A program made the position numbers and the translations under genes. A DNA stretch of 64,000 nt from JBDHWG01 sp046328525 (lineage in GTDB: Bacteria > Chloroflexota > Anaerolineae > Epilineales > JAHCIE01): positions 1,550,001-1,614,000 of the forward strand of contig JAXLWK010000003.1 in the NCBI GenBank assembly GCA_046328525.1. Reading direction: 5' to 3'. The notes beneath the pieces are model-generated. The model was not told the DNA's origin. It saw nothing but the letters and a program-made list of their open reading frames with translations, and made no database searches. Within the stretch, counting starts at the first letter, position 1. Every line of letters starts with the position of its first letter. Below, one piece after another: positions 25,121 through 33,397 of the stretch.

Positions 25121-25153
25121 AGACCCGAAAGGCTAAGATCACCTTCCGGGTCT
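25121..25153 (-). terminator. Hairpin after the small membrane protein gene
   Basis: AGACCCGAAAGG and CCTTCCGGGTCT pair over 12 positions with one mismatch, which becomes a G-U pair in the minus-strand RNA. There is no clear U-tract, so this may be a stem that only stabilises the 3' end. Confidence 0.4.
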
Positions 25154-25182
25154 TAAACGAAACCCCAACGCGGCGGGCGTCA

Positions 25183-25413
25183 TCAGGACATCATGTGGCC
25201 GAGCATCATGACGGCGCTCAGACCCGTATAGGCGCTCAAAGCCAGCATAGCGAGGCCGATCACGAACATGATCACGCGCATGTACGGGCGGTTCGCGCGT
25301 TGCTCGTCCAGCCCCTTGACCGCGCCCACCAGCGTGACGATGGCGACGGTCAGCACGGCCACCGCCAGGCCCGCCGTCGAGCCAATGGTAATCAGACTGC
25401 CGATAATCTGCAT
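25183..25413 (-). CDS. Small two-helix membrane protein, unknown function
   Basis: 76 residues from an ATG at 25413, behind GAGGAGG with normal spacing, which is the main reason to accept it. Two hydrophobic helices (about residues 5-32 and 47-72) flank a short basic loop with GLDEQRANRPYMR. The C-terminus is methionine-rich (SAVMMLGHMMS). I do not recognise the family. It is separated from the M20 gene by a hairpin. Confidence 0.65.
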   Translation of the reverse strand: MQIIGSLITIGSTAGLAVAVLTVAIVTLVGAVKGLDEQRANRPYMRVIMFVIGLAMLALSAYTGLSAVMMLGHMMS

Positions 25414-25776
25414 AGGATTGCCTCCTCAAAGCCGCCTTCGGCTTCTAGCCGGATTATACATCGGGCTGGCAAGGCTTTCAACTTTCAGTTCAAGTCTGTA
25501 ATCTCCGGGACGTGCTCGTCCTCATACCGCTCGATGAGACGCGCGAGGCGTCGGACCACGATAGGCGCGAAAGGGGGGAAAGGCGCGAAAAAAGATGTGG
25601 CTCCTCCGTGTCCACCTCGCCGGCGCACAACCCTTTCGCGTCCTTCGCGTCCTTCGCGTTCCAGATGACCTACGACACTGAACTCCGCTAACCGCCCAGC
25701 GCCGCCTCGCCCGTCTCGTCGAAAGGCTGCTTTATCTGAAGGCTCTGCTCAAAATGCCCATTGTGACCTAGCCTCT
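25414..25776. repeat. Intergenic region with an imperfect CGCGAA inverted repeat
   Basis: About 25556-25663 carries a left arm of GGCGCGAAAGG-type units and a right arm with three units of TTCGCGTCC. It is the same general kind of element as those at 5320 and 23837. The rest of the gap shows no gene. It borders the lower-GC accessory patch. Confidence 0.55.
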
Positions 25777-26223
25777 TTACAGAACTCGGACGGCGAACAC
25801 TGTTAGACTAACAGCATATAGGATAATCCCAACAATCAAAAAGAATACGCCCCTAATAGCTCGCCTTTGCTCAGAATAATACGTACTTGCCAGAAAGTCT
25901 ATAAGCTCTATCCTGTTTCTTATGGCCGTTTGTGGTGGTAAGACTGCTGAGTACACACTAAACGCTATAGACAAGGTGAATGATGCGAGCGAAGCAAACA
26001 TAAGTATCGGCACTACAAACGGCACTCCGAAAGAGGTCTCCTTGATTAAGAAGAACAACACAACAAAGATGGAGGAGAGGAACAAGCTACACGCAGTAAT
26101 GAGTAAGTTACCCAATGTGCGTACTCGGTCGCGATTCCGTTCCAGAGACTGTATCATGTCCTCAATGGTAAGCGCTGGCACCGTGCCTGTTTGCTCAACG
26201 ACCTCGATCTTAAGATTAGGCAT
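25777..26223 (-). CDS. Three-helix membrane protein downstream of a ubiquitin-like protein
   Basis: 148 residues. A soluble N-terminus contains a charged helix (LTIEDMIQSLERNRDRVRT). Hydrophobic segments lie at about 36-60 and 66-92, then a polar helical stretch (RNRIELIDFLASTYYSEQRR), then a last helix at 124-148. The shape, soluble helix plus a paired membrane hairpin, recalls the small membrane effectors seen in prokaryotic conflict systems such as SLATT-type proteins, but I see no sequence motif that proves this. The gene starts four bases after the ubiquitin-like gene, so the two are one unit. Codons are visibly more AT-rich than in the flanking genes. Confidence 0.6.
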   Translation of the reverse strand: MPNLKIEVVEQTGTVPALTIEDMIQSLERNRDRVRTLGNLLITACSLFLSSIFVVLFFLIKETSFGVPFVVPILMFASLASFTLSIAFSVYSAVLPPQTAIRNRIELIDFLASTYYSEQRRAIRGVFFLIVGIILYAVSLTVFAVRVL

Positions 26224-26227
26224 GTTG

Positions 26228-26521
26228 CTATCCCGCGGTAAACTCTACCAATAAACGAAAGAAGTCTGCCTCCTCGTTTGATATCAATCTCCCCGGAATA
26301 TCGCTATCCGAAAGGATATAGGACTTGTTTCCTTTCACAGCTTCAAGCTTCCAGTGTAGTGACCTACCTGCACGTTCGTGAGAGAATCCAAGCACATCGA
26401 TTAGGTCCGGCAAGAGTTGTCCAACCGCCACAGTGGAAGGAATTTCCACCGTATATTCGGGACCGTTCATTGGCAATACTACCTTGATTCTGACGCCCTG
26501 ATCCTCGTTCTCGGTCGCCAT
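26228..26521 (-). CDS. Ubiquitin-like beta-grasp protein (YukD/EsaB-like)
   Basis: 97 residues from the ATG at 26521. The order of elements fits a ubiquitin-like fold: a strand VRIKVVLP, a second strand YTVEIPSTVAV, a helix GQLLPDLIDVLGF, a strand HWKLEAVKG and a final strand DFFRLLVEF. The segment EIPSTVAVGQLLPDLIDVLG closely follows the YukD/EsaB pattern of type VII secretion accessory proteins and of bacterial ubiquitin-like proteins. It ends in Phe-Thr-Ala-Gly, so a terminal glycine is present, but not a Gly-Gly pair. No E1, E2, JAB or EssC gene is visible nearby. It is followed by a membrane protein four bases downstream. Confidence 0.65.
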   Translation of the reverse strand: MATENEDQGVRIKVVLPMNGPEYTVEIPSTVAVGQLLPDLIDVLGFSHERAGRSLHWKLEAVKGNKSYILSDSDIPGRLISNEEADFFRLLVEFTAG

Positions 26522-26693
26522 AGCACTAACCTCACCCTAACTGAACCGAGCTCTACCATGTAGTGACCTAGTCCAGATTCGCTATCGCCCGCCCCAACCG
26601 TTGCTCAGCCCTCATCCTCATCCCACGGCAAGGGCCAAAAGACGGATTACTTCAACGCCAGAGGAGTAGGGGGCGAAGGTGTGGCGCGAGGGA

Positions 26694-26948
26694 TCATGGC
26701 AGCAGCTTGTCGTACTCCGCGTGCGAACCAATCCAGAACCAGACGATAACCTCGCCCTTATCCAGGCCCAGAGCACGGTAACGCGCCCCAACGCGCACCG
26801 ACCATAACCGCCCGATCTTCCTGAAGCGTAGCGACGGATGCTGCGGATCGGCCTTGAGCAAAGCGAAGTTCTTGTCGGCCAATTCGCGAACGCTTTGCGG
26901 GAGCTGGTGGTAAAGCTCCCAGAACTGCGGCGTTGTGACGTGCCTCAC
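26694..26948 (-). CDS. RelE/ParE superfamily toxin
   Basis: 84 residues. The compact fold is indicated by FWELYHQLPQSVRELADKNF at the N-terminus, then PSLRFRKIGRLWSVRVGARYRALG and VIVWFWIGSHAEYDKLL at the C-terminus, which are typical of RelE-like ribosome-dependent mRNA interferases or ParE-like gyrase inhibitors. It overlaps the upstream antitoxin gene by four bases. Basic residues (Arg42, Lys43, Arg46, Arg51, Arg55, Arg57) sit where RelE toxins contact RNA. Confidence 0.8.
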   Translation of the reverse strand: MRHVTTPQFWELYHQLPQSVRELADKNFALLKADPQHPSLRFRKIGRLWSVRVGARYRALGLDKGEVIVWFWIGSHAEYDKLLP

Positions 26949-27142
26949 AGTGGCCGGGTGCGCCCCGCCTCGTATTCCTGCTCTGCCTCCCGGATGAGTG
27001 CGTCTAGCCGCCCCGCCTGGACATCCTCTTCAATCTGCTTATCCCAAGTCTGCGCCATGAATTCCTCGAACCACTCCGCAAACTGGGCCAGAGCCTCAGG
27101 TGGCAGTTGCTCAATCGCACGTTCAATCTCTGCAATGCCCAT
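26945..27142 (-). CDS. Antitoxin partner of the RelE/ParE toxin
   Basis: 65 residues, small and acidic, largely helical (IEQLPPEALAQFAEWFEEF, then DVQAGRLDALIREAEQEYEAG). The ALIREAEQEYEAGRTRPL tail is typical of antitoxins encoded with this toxin class. No DNA-binding domain is obvious. The ATGA-type overlap with the toxin gene fixes the order antitoxin then toxin. Confidence 0.75.
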   Translation of the reverse strand: MGIAEIERAIEQLPPEALAQFAEWFEEFMAQTWDKQIEEDVQAGRLDALIREAEQEYEAGRTRPL

Positions 27143-27161
27143 GACGCAACCTCCCCAGGTT

Positions 27162-27968
27162 TTACCTCCCAGGCAAGACCATTATAACCATACAGATAAA
27201 GTACCCAAAAATGAATGCCAACACAACCGCGACTCCAATTAGATACCAGTATATCCGGGGTAGACCTTCCTCCTCAACCTTGTCTTTGTCAAGGGGTAAA
27301 GCTTTCTCCTTAACCTTGTCTTTGTCAAGGGGTAAAGCTTTCTCCTTAACCTTGGTATCGCCAAGAATCGCGTTCAACGGTATCCCTGATGATATCACTA
27401 TCATCTTGGCCCACTTTTGTCTAGAAAAGCTACGGGTTATATGCATGCCATACTGATAGATGACCAGGATGGCGTATAAGCAAATCAGAATACCAAAGGT
27501 GGCAACTACGAGAACTGTCTCTGGTTTCTCGATATGTATGCCGACCGGGCCGATTATGATTTGTTTGTCGATGTTTATGCCTGGTGGCCCAAATTCGATT
27601 AACTTGTCGACAATGTAGCCAACAATAACCGTTGTAAAAGCCAGGAGCCATGTGGCGATGGTCCATAACCTGTCTTGGAGCCTATCCGCTTGCTCCGAGA
27701 AGTACTTCCATATTTCTACATACTCCGCCGCCCTACTTTCAGGCCCAGAAGCACCGGCTGATCTGACCTTATCGGCTCCGAAGGCGAGAACGGCCCGAAT
27801 GTCTTCGCGCTCAAGGTCGGGGAAATCCTCCAGGATTTCGTCCTCCGTCATACCCGACGCCAGGTACTCCAGCACATCGGTGACGGTAATACGAAGGCCG
27901 CGAATACACGGCTTCCCACTGCGCTTGCCCGGCTCGATGGTAATACGGTCGAGGTAGTTCATGGTCAT
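27162..27968 (-). CDS. DUF433 domain fused to a membrane module
   Basis: 268 residues. Residues 1-65 are a DUF433 (VapB45-like antitoxin, winged-helix) domain with RSGKPCIRGLRITVTDVLEY and MTEDEILEDFPDLEREDI. After a short linker comes an amphipathic helix (YVEIWKYFSEQADRLQDRLW) and three hydrophobic segments (about 102-121, 150-172, 241-265). Between the second and third, residues about 207-238 contain a 12-residue unit KEKALPLDKDKV twice in succession. DUF433 normally stands alone beside a PIN-like toxin. Here the partner is a membrane domain instead, which suggests an effector or sensor role. ATGs at 27968 and 27962 are both possible starts. Confidence 0.75.
   Translation of the reverse strand: MTMNYLDRITIEPGKRSGKPCIRGLRITVTDVLEYLASGMTEDEILEDFPDLEREDIRAVLAFGADKVRSAGASGPESRAAEYVEIWKYFSEQADRLQDRLWTIATWLLAFTTVIVGYIVDKLIEFGPPGINIDKQIIIGPVGIHIEKPETVLVVATFGILICLYAILVIYQYGMHITRSFSRQKWAKMIVISSGIPLNAILGDTKVKEKALPLDKDKVKEKALPLDKDKVEEEGLPRIYWYLIGVAVVLAFIFGYFICMVIMVLPGR
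27276..27347. repeat. Two exact tandem copies of a 36-bp unit inside the DUF433 fusion gene
   Basis: Units 27276-27311 and 27312-27347 are identical; a shortened third start (AACCTTGGTATCG) follows. The length is a multiple of three, so the frame is kept and the protein gains or loses 12 residues per unit. Confidence 0.9.
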
Positions 27969-27997
27969 CCCTACGAGTGTCGCCTATCAGTTCTTCT

Positions 27998-28025
27998 AGC
28001 TTACACCGCTTGTGCGCGTTGTCAA
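27998..28025 (-). promoter_or_regulatory. Candidate promoter of the DUF433 fusion gene
   Basis: On the minus strand a perfect TTGACA (28025-28020) is followed after 16 bases by TAAGCT (28003-27998), 30 bases before the start codon. The -10 box is weak. Confidence 0.4.
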
Positions 28026-28029
28026 GAGG

Positions 28030-30828
28030 CTACTCGCCGCGCAGCATTGCGTCGTCCGTCTCGTCGAAGGCGAGCGGGGTCGTGCCGCGGCCAAAGTAGA
28101 TGACCGCCTTCCAGACGGCAGTTATGTCGTCGGCCAGGATGACCACAAGGTCGTCGCGCTGGGCGCGCATCATGGCGTAGCGCGTCGCCTCGATCTCGTC
28201 CAGGACCGTGTCAATGTACGCATCCAGCATGCCGGCCTCGATGGCGGCCTCGCGCATGATGCGCGCGATCTCACCGGGCGGCCGGCCACGGCGACTCGCG
28301 TCCTCCTTGATGACGATCTCGTCGAAGGTCTTGGCGGCGATGGCGGCGACGTCGCGGAGGTCCTGGTCGCGGCGGTCGCCGGGCATGGCGACCACACCGA
28401 TGGCGCGGCCGCCGGGCTTCTTCAGACGCTTGACCGTGTCGCACAGCGCCCGCACCGCCGCCGGGTTGTGGGCGTAATCCACCAGGACGCGGAAGTCATA
28501 GCGGTCGAAGACGTTGAGGCGGCCGGGTGTCTGGAAGAACGTCGTGGCGAAGGTGCGCAGGCCCTGGCGGATGTTCTCCAGGGAGATGCCCATGGCATAG
28601 GCAACGGCGGTCGCAGCCAGGGAGTTGGCGACGTTGAACATCGCCGCGCCTTCCAGCGTCGCCGGGATGAGGTGCGTCCACAGCACCGGCACGTACCGCT
28701 CCCCGTCGTAGAGGGTGATGCGCTGGCCGTTGACCCCCTCCTCCAGCACGACGGCGCGGCCGCCCTGGGCGATGTGGTCGCGCACGATCTGGTTGCGCGG
28801 GTTCATCGTGAAGTAGAACGGCTTGCCCTCGGCGTGCTCGACCATCGCCGCCACGAGCGGGTCGTCGGCGTTGAGCACCGACGTGCCGTCGTCCTTCACG
28901 ACCTCGACGACCAGGCGCTTGACCTCCGCCAGGTCCTCCAGCGTCTCGACGCCGCGCAGCCCCAGATGGTCGCCGGAGACGTTGAGCACCGCGCCCACGT
29001 CGCAGCGGTCGAAGCCCAGGCCCTCGCGCAGGATGCCGCCGCGAGCCGTCTCTAGCACCGCCACCTCGACCGTCGGGTCCTTGAGCACCATGCGGGCGCT
29101 CCACGGCCCGGTCATGTCGCCGCGCAGGTAGCGCTCGCCGTTGATGTAGATGCCGTCGGTGGTCGTCAGCCCGACGCGCTTGCCGGACATCTTGAGGATG
29201 TGCGCCACCATGCGCGAGGTCGTCGTCTTGCCGTTCGTCCCGGTAATGGCGGCGATGGGGATGCGCGACGGTGTACCCGGCGGGAAGAGCATGTCAATGA
29301 CCGGCCCGGCGGCGTCGCGCGACTTGCCCTCACTGGGCGAGACGTGCATGCGGAAGCCCGGCGCGGCGTTCACCTCGACAATGCCGCCGCCCACCTCGCG
29401 CACCGAGCGGGCGATGTCGGGCGTGATGAAGTCAATGCCGGCCACGTCCAGCCCGACCACCTTAGCCGCCAGCCGCGCAATCTCCGCGTTGTCGAAGTGG
29501 ATCTCGTCGGTGCGGTCAATGGCCGTGCCGCCCGTGGACAGGTTGCCGGTCGAGCGCAGGTAGAGAATCTGGCCGTCGGGCAGCACGGTGTCCAGGGTCA
29601 CGCCCGCCTGGCGCATCAGGCGCTCGGCCTGGCGGTCCATCTCGATGCGCGTGAGCACCTTCTCGTGTCCAACGCCGCGCCGTGGGTCGCTGTTCACGAT
29701 GTCCACTAGATCGCGCACCGTGTGCGTCCCGTCGCCGACGACGTGGCCCGGTATGCGTTGCGACACGGCCACGACCTCGCCCTTCACGACGAGAACGCGG
29801 TAGTCGTAGCCATGCAGGAACGTCTCGACGATGACGTCGTCGCGGTGCTGGATGGCAGCCTGGAAGCCGCCGCGCACCTCGTCCGCAGTGTTAAGGTTGA
29901 GGGACACGCCGCGCCCGTGGCTGGCGTCGAGCGGCTTGGTCACGACGGGGTAGCCGATGCGCTCGGCCGCCTCGACCGCGTCCTCCTCGGTGGACACGAC
30001 GATCTGGCGCGGCACGGGGATGCCCATGTCGTCCAGCAGGCGTGTCGTCAGCTCCTTGTCCTGGGCGATGTCCACGGCAATGTGACGGGTCTCCGAAGTC
30101 ACCGTCGCCTGGATTCGCTTCTGGTGGATGCCGTAGCCGAGCTGGACAAGGCTGCGCTCGTTGAGGCGGATATAGGGAATGCCGCGCTTGCGGGCCGCAT
30201 CAATGATGCTGCCGGTGCTGGGGCCGAAGGCGAGGCGGTCCGTTAGCCGCGCCAGGTCCTCGATCGCGGCGCGCGGGTTGAACGTCGCCCGCTCCTCGGC
30301 TGGCATGGCGCTCGGCAGGTCCAGGGGCACGAGGGAGCGCACGATCTGGATCGCCAGGTCGCCCGCCGCCACGCCGACCTTCTCCTCCTGGTAGGAGTAG
30401 ATCACGTAGTAGACGCCAGGGTGGTGGCGCACCCACGCCTCGGCGTCCTCACCCGGCGGGGCATAGCGCAGCCGACGCTGAAGGACCGCCGCGCGCGCCT
30501 CCTCCGGGATCGCCGCCCAGGGCACGGTGCGCGTCTTGCCATAGGTCACCGGCGTGCCGGCGAGGCTCTGAAGCTCCAGGGCGACGTGCTCGACGACATG
30601 GCCCGGCCACGTGCCCTCGCGCATGCGCTCGATGAAGCCGCCCGGCCGGCCGTAGGAGCAGCCGTGCTCTTCGAGGGAGGGAAGGAGCGCCAGCAGGTTG
30701 TCAATGAAGCCGGGCATCTTGTCGGTCGGGTAGTCTTCCAGGTCTTCGAGGTCCAGAATTAGGCGAATCAGCGGCCGGTAGCCGTAAGGGTTTGGCCCAC
30801 GATAGACGCGGGTCTCCAGGATGCGCAT
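28030..30828 (-). CDS. cphA: Cyanophycin synthetase
   Basis: 932 residues from the ATG at 30828, where the family N-terminus MRILETRVYRGPN begins; a longer frame from 30906 is less likely. Three regions are seen: an N-terminal domain (1-about 165), an ATP-grasp domain (about 220-490, with VVTKPLDASHGRGVSLN and GGIVEVNAAPGFRMHVSP) and a Mur-ligase-like domain with the P-loop ITGTNGKTTTSRM near residue 525 and VDYAHNP near residue 790. This is the CphA1 arrangement, which adds Asp and then Arg to a poly-aspartate backbone as a nitrogen store. It is the last gene of the cphB-ABC-cphA cluster. Confidence 0.96.
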   Translation of the reverse strand: MRILETRVYRGPNPYGYRPLIRLILDLEDLEDYPTDKMPGFIDNLLALLPSLEEHGCSYGRPGGFIERMREGTWPGHVVEHVALELQSLAGTPVTYGKTRTVPWAAIPEEARAAVLQRRLRYAPPGEDAEAWVRHHPGVYYVIYSYQEEKVGVAAGDLAIQIVRSLVPLDLPSAMPAEERATFNPRAAIEDLARLTDRLAFGPSTGSIIDAARKRGIPYIRLNERSLVQLGYGIHQKRIQATVTSETRHIAVDIAQDKELTTRLLDDMGIPVPRQIVVSTEEDAVEAAERIGYPVVTKPLDASHGRGVSLNLNTADEVRGGFQAAIQHRDDVIVETFLHGYDYRVLVVKGEVVAVSQRIPGHVVGDGTHTVRDLVDIVNSDPRRGVGHEKVLTRIEMDRQAERLMRQAGVTLDTVLPDGQILYLRSTGNLSTGGTAIDRTDEIHFDNAEIARLAAKVVGLDVAGIDFITPDIARSVREVGGGIVEVNAAPGFRMHVSPSEGKSRDAAGPVIDMLFPPGTPSRIPIAAITGTNGKTTTSRMVAHILKMSGKRVGLTTTDGIYINGERYLRGDMTGPWSARMVLKDPTVEVAVLETARGGILREGLGFDRCDVGAVLNVSGDHLGLRGVETLEDLAEVKRLVVEVVKDDGTSVLNADDPLVAAMVEHAEGKPFYFTMNPRNQIVRDHIAQGGRAVVLEEGVNGQRITLYDGERYVPVLWTHLIPATLEGAAMFNVANSLAATAVAYAMGISLENIRQGLRTFATTFFQTPGRLNVFDRYDFRVLVDYAHNPAAVRALCDTVKRLKKPGGRAIGVVAMPGDRRDQDLRDVAAIAAKTFDEIVIKEDASRRGRPPGEIARIMREAAIEAGMLDAYIDTVLDEIEATRYAMMRAQRDDLVVILADDITAVWKAVIYFGRGTTPLAFDETDDAMLRGE

Positions 30829-30945
30829 GTCGGGGAGTTCTCCGTATGGATGCACGCAGGGATCAGGTGAGACTGACAAGCTCAAATGGCCTATCAGACC
30901 TGGCATTTGATTATATGACTGTGGCAGGAAAACGGCAAAGGCAGG

Positions 30946-32649
30946 CTATTCGAGGCGCGAGAGGCGGCGGGCGGCGATGGTGAGCGGGACGAACACCGCC
31001 GCCAGGGTGAGGAGGAGCGCGGCGGACAGGACGGCCGCCCAGGTCAGCACGCCCAGCAGCGATAGCGACGCTGACACGATGCGCGCGATGGCGAACATCC
31101 CCAGCAGGATCATGGTGAAGCCGCTGTAGGCGATGAAAGCCAGGCAGCCGGGCGCTGTGCCGACCATCTGCTGCGGGTGCGCCCAGTCAAAGCGCGGGAC
31201 GCTGCCACCGATGCCCACGGAGATGCCGGTGACGCCCGCGCCGACCAGGGCCAGCGCCAGCCAGCTCTGGACGAGGATAAAAACGTCCTCGCGCTGGGCC
31301 ACCCACAACACGAACACCAGAGCGCTGCCTAGCCCCAGGTAGGGCAGATAGGCGACAAGGAACTTGCCCCACAGCCACTGCCACGCGGAGACCGGCGCGG
31401 CGCGGATGATCCAGGCCGCCCGCCCCTCGCGGCTGATGCCGTTCAGGCCGAAGCGCGCAAAGATGAGGCTGGCGACGCTGATGGCGACGAAGGCGCCGAC
31501 CAGGCCCCACACCGGCTGCAACGCGCCGCCGGCCAGGCGCGGGGCAGTCGGGTTGCGCAGAATCTCCCACACCCAGAAGACGCCGAAGGCCAGCGGCGCG
31601 AGAATCTGGATGAGGTTGGACAGGTCACGCGGCAGAATATTGAAGTCGCGCAGGACGACGGCCGGAATCGGGTGGGCCAGCCAGCGCGCCCACGCGCCGG
31701 GCGCATTCGAAGCAGCACGCCGAGGCCGCGTCCGGCCGGCGCCGCCGCGCGTGCGCGCCCAACCGACGTAGTAGAGATGCCCGGCCACCTCCAGCGAGAG
31801 CGCCGCGCCGACGATGGAGAGCGCCGCGAACGTGCCCAGTATCCCCACGCCTTGCAGCCAATCGCCGCTGCCCAGGGCCACCAGCCCCTGCCCGGCTAGC
31901 CCCGGCGGAGTCATTGGGCGGTCGAGGGCGCTCAGCCCCTGGAGGATGTCCGCCGGCCGCGCCAGGCGCGAGGTACGAAAGCCCACCGCCTGCCCCCACA
32001 GCGAGAGGCTGATGCTGACGCCGGCGATGAGGAGGCCCATGATCTCGGCGACGCGGCGCGGCGGTACGAGGCGCACGACGACCATGACCAGGAGCGCAGC
32101 GACGCTGACCGGGAGAATGGGCAGGATGACCAGCGTCAGCGCGAACGCGGCGACGTAGGCCGGGCCAAATTGCTGCGCCTGGCCGTAGGCCCAGAAGACA
32201 GGGACGAGGGGCAGGGTGATGAGGAGGTAGTTGGGCAGCGCCGATTGGATGAGCTTGGCCGCGAACACACTGCGCGGTGAGACGGGCGCGGCCATGAGCA
32301 GGTCCAGGTCGCCGGCCAGGTAGAGCGCGGACAGGGAATTGCCGAACGCCGTGATGAACGTGAACAGGAAGACGGCGGAGAGCAGGCCGCCCGGCAGCGT
32401 GCGCACAGCGTCCGCCCCATTAGGCCCTCCGTTGGCGCTGCGCACGATGACGCCGAGAACGGCGGCGAACAGGAACGCGCCACCCACCAGGATCACGGCC
32501 AGCGCCAGCCAGCCGATGCGGTAGCGCCAGGACGAGCGCCGCAACTTGTTCCACCACAGGCGCAGGCCGAGCGCCAGCAAGAGCCAGATCTCGCGCACCA
32601 ACCCCACCAGCCCGCCCTCGTCAGGCCAGGACGCGGGCCAGCTCAGCAT
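30946..32649 (-). CDS. ABC-2 type exporter permease
   Basis: 567 residues with about twelve hydrophobic helices in two halves. The first six are at about 20-260, then a hydrophilic stretch with RTRGGAGRTRPRRAASNAPG, and the remaining helices follow. The start at 32649 overlaps the ATPase stop by 29 bases. No catalytic motif is expected. The pairing with a single ATP-binding protein indicates an export-type ABC transporter made of one ATPase and one large permease. It sits between the two cyanophycin enzymes, but its substrate is unknown. Confidence 0.85.
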   Translation of the reverse strand: MLSWPASWPDEGGLVGLVREIWLLLALGLRLWWNKLRRSSWRYRIGWLALAVILVGGAFLFAAVLGVIVRSANGGPNGADAVRTLPGGLLSAVFLFTFITAFGNSLSALYLAGDLDLLMAAPVSPRSVFAAKLIQSALPNYLLITLPLVPVFWAYGQAQQFGPAYVAAFALTLVILPILPVSVAALLVMVVVRLVPPRRVAEIMGLLIAGVSISLSLWGQAVGFRTSRLARPADILQGLSALDRPMTPPGLAGQGLVALGSGDWLQGVGILGTFAALSIVGAALSLEVAGHLYYVGWARTRGGAGRTRPRRAASNAPGAWARWLAHPIPAVVLRDFNILPRDLSNLIQILAPLAFGVFWVWEILRNPTAPRLAGGALQPVWGLVGAFVAISVASLIFARFGLNGISREGRAAWIIRAAPVSAWQWLWGKFLVAYLPYLGLGSALVFVLWVAQREDVFILVQSWLALALVGAGVTGISVGIGGSVPRFDWAHPQQMVGTAPGCLAFIAYSGFTMILLGMFAIARIVSASLSLLGVLTWAAVLSAALLLTLAAVFVPLTIAARRLSRLE

Positions 32650-33397
32650 AGTCCGGACCTCCGGTCAGGGACAGGTAGATCTCTTCCAGGCTTTCTTCCT
32701 GCTGGCGCTGGGCGCGCAGCTCGGCCAGGGAGCCTTCGGCGACGAGACGCCCATGCTGGATGATGCCCACCCGGTCGCACATGCGCTCGGCGATCTCCAG
32801 GATATGGGTTGACATCATCACGGCGACGCCGCTATCGCGGAGCTGGAGCAGCAGATCTTTGATCAGGCGGGCGCTCTTCGGGTCGAGGCCCACCGTCGGC
32901 TCGTCCAGGAACAGCACCGACGGGCGGTGGATGAGCGCGCCGGCCAGGGCGAGCTTCTGCCGCATTCCGTGGGAGTAGCCCTCGACCGTTTGATCCGCCG
33001 CGTCGGCGAGGTCGAACAGGCGCAGCAGTTCCTCGGAGCGCGCCGCCGCCCGCACCGGGTCCACCTGGTAGAGGCGCGCCATGAACGTCAGGAACTCGCT
33101 GCCGCGCAGCTTGTCGTAGAGGAATGGCTGATCGGGGACGTAGCCGAGGCGACTCTTCGCGTGGCGCGCCTCGCGCTGGACATCGTAGCCCGCGATGCGC
33201 GCCGTCCCCACCGATGGCTTGAGCAGCCCGACCAGCATCTTGATGGTCGTCGTCTTGCCCGCGCCGTTCGGCCCCAGGAAGCCGTAGATCTCACCGTGGT
33301 TGACGTGCAGGTTCAGGTTGTCCACGGCAGTGAGCGTCCCGAACGTCTTGGTCAGGCCGGCTGCCTCGATGGCCCAGGCGCTGCGCCCGTCACTCAT
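32621..33397 (-). CDS. ABC-2 type transporter ATP-binding protein
   Basis: 258 residues from the ATG at 33397, chosen because it begins just before AWAIEAAGLTKTFG; longer starts add an Arg-rich tail. Walker A is LGPNGAGKTTTIKML, the signature is YSHGMRQKLALAGALIHRP, Walker B is VLFLDEPTVGLDP, and the H-loop is MMSTHILEIAE. The C-terminal segment LVAEGSLAELRAQ is common in exporter ATPases. It overlaps the cphB stop by eight bases and the permease start by 29, so translation of the three is probably coupled. Confidence 0.94.
   Translation of the reverse strand: MSDGRSAWAIEAAGLTKTFGTLTAVDNLNLHVNHGEIYGFLGPNGAGKTTTIKMLVGLLKPSVGTARIAGYDVQREARHAKSRLGYVPDQPFLYDKLRGSEFLTFMARLYQVDPVRAAARSEELLRLFDLADAADQTVEGYSHGMRQKLALAGALIHRPSVLFLDEPTVGLDPKSARLIKDLLLQLRDSGVAVMMSTHILEIAERMCDRVGIIQHGRLVAEGSLAELRAQRQQEESLEEIYLSLTGGPDYAELARVLA

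Noticed and set aside
26228..26521. Complete ubiquitin conjugation or type VII secretion system
   Set aside because: No E1, E2, deubiquitinase, EssC or WXG100 genes are present in the window; only the ubiquitin-like protein is supported.
27276..27347. 36-bp direct repeat that could be taken for a CRISPR array
   Set aside because: The two units are directly joined with no spacer, are in frame inside a coding region, and there are no cas genes.
28012..29055. Long plus-strand frame opposite cphA
   Set aside because: It is a GC-rich antisense shadow of cphA with no family motifs. Similar shadows lie opposite mutL, the MFS gene, secD and all large GT-C genes.
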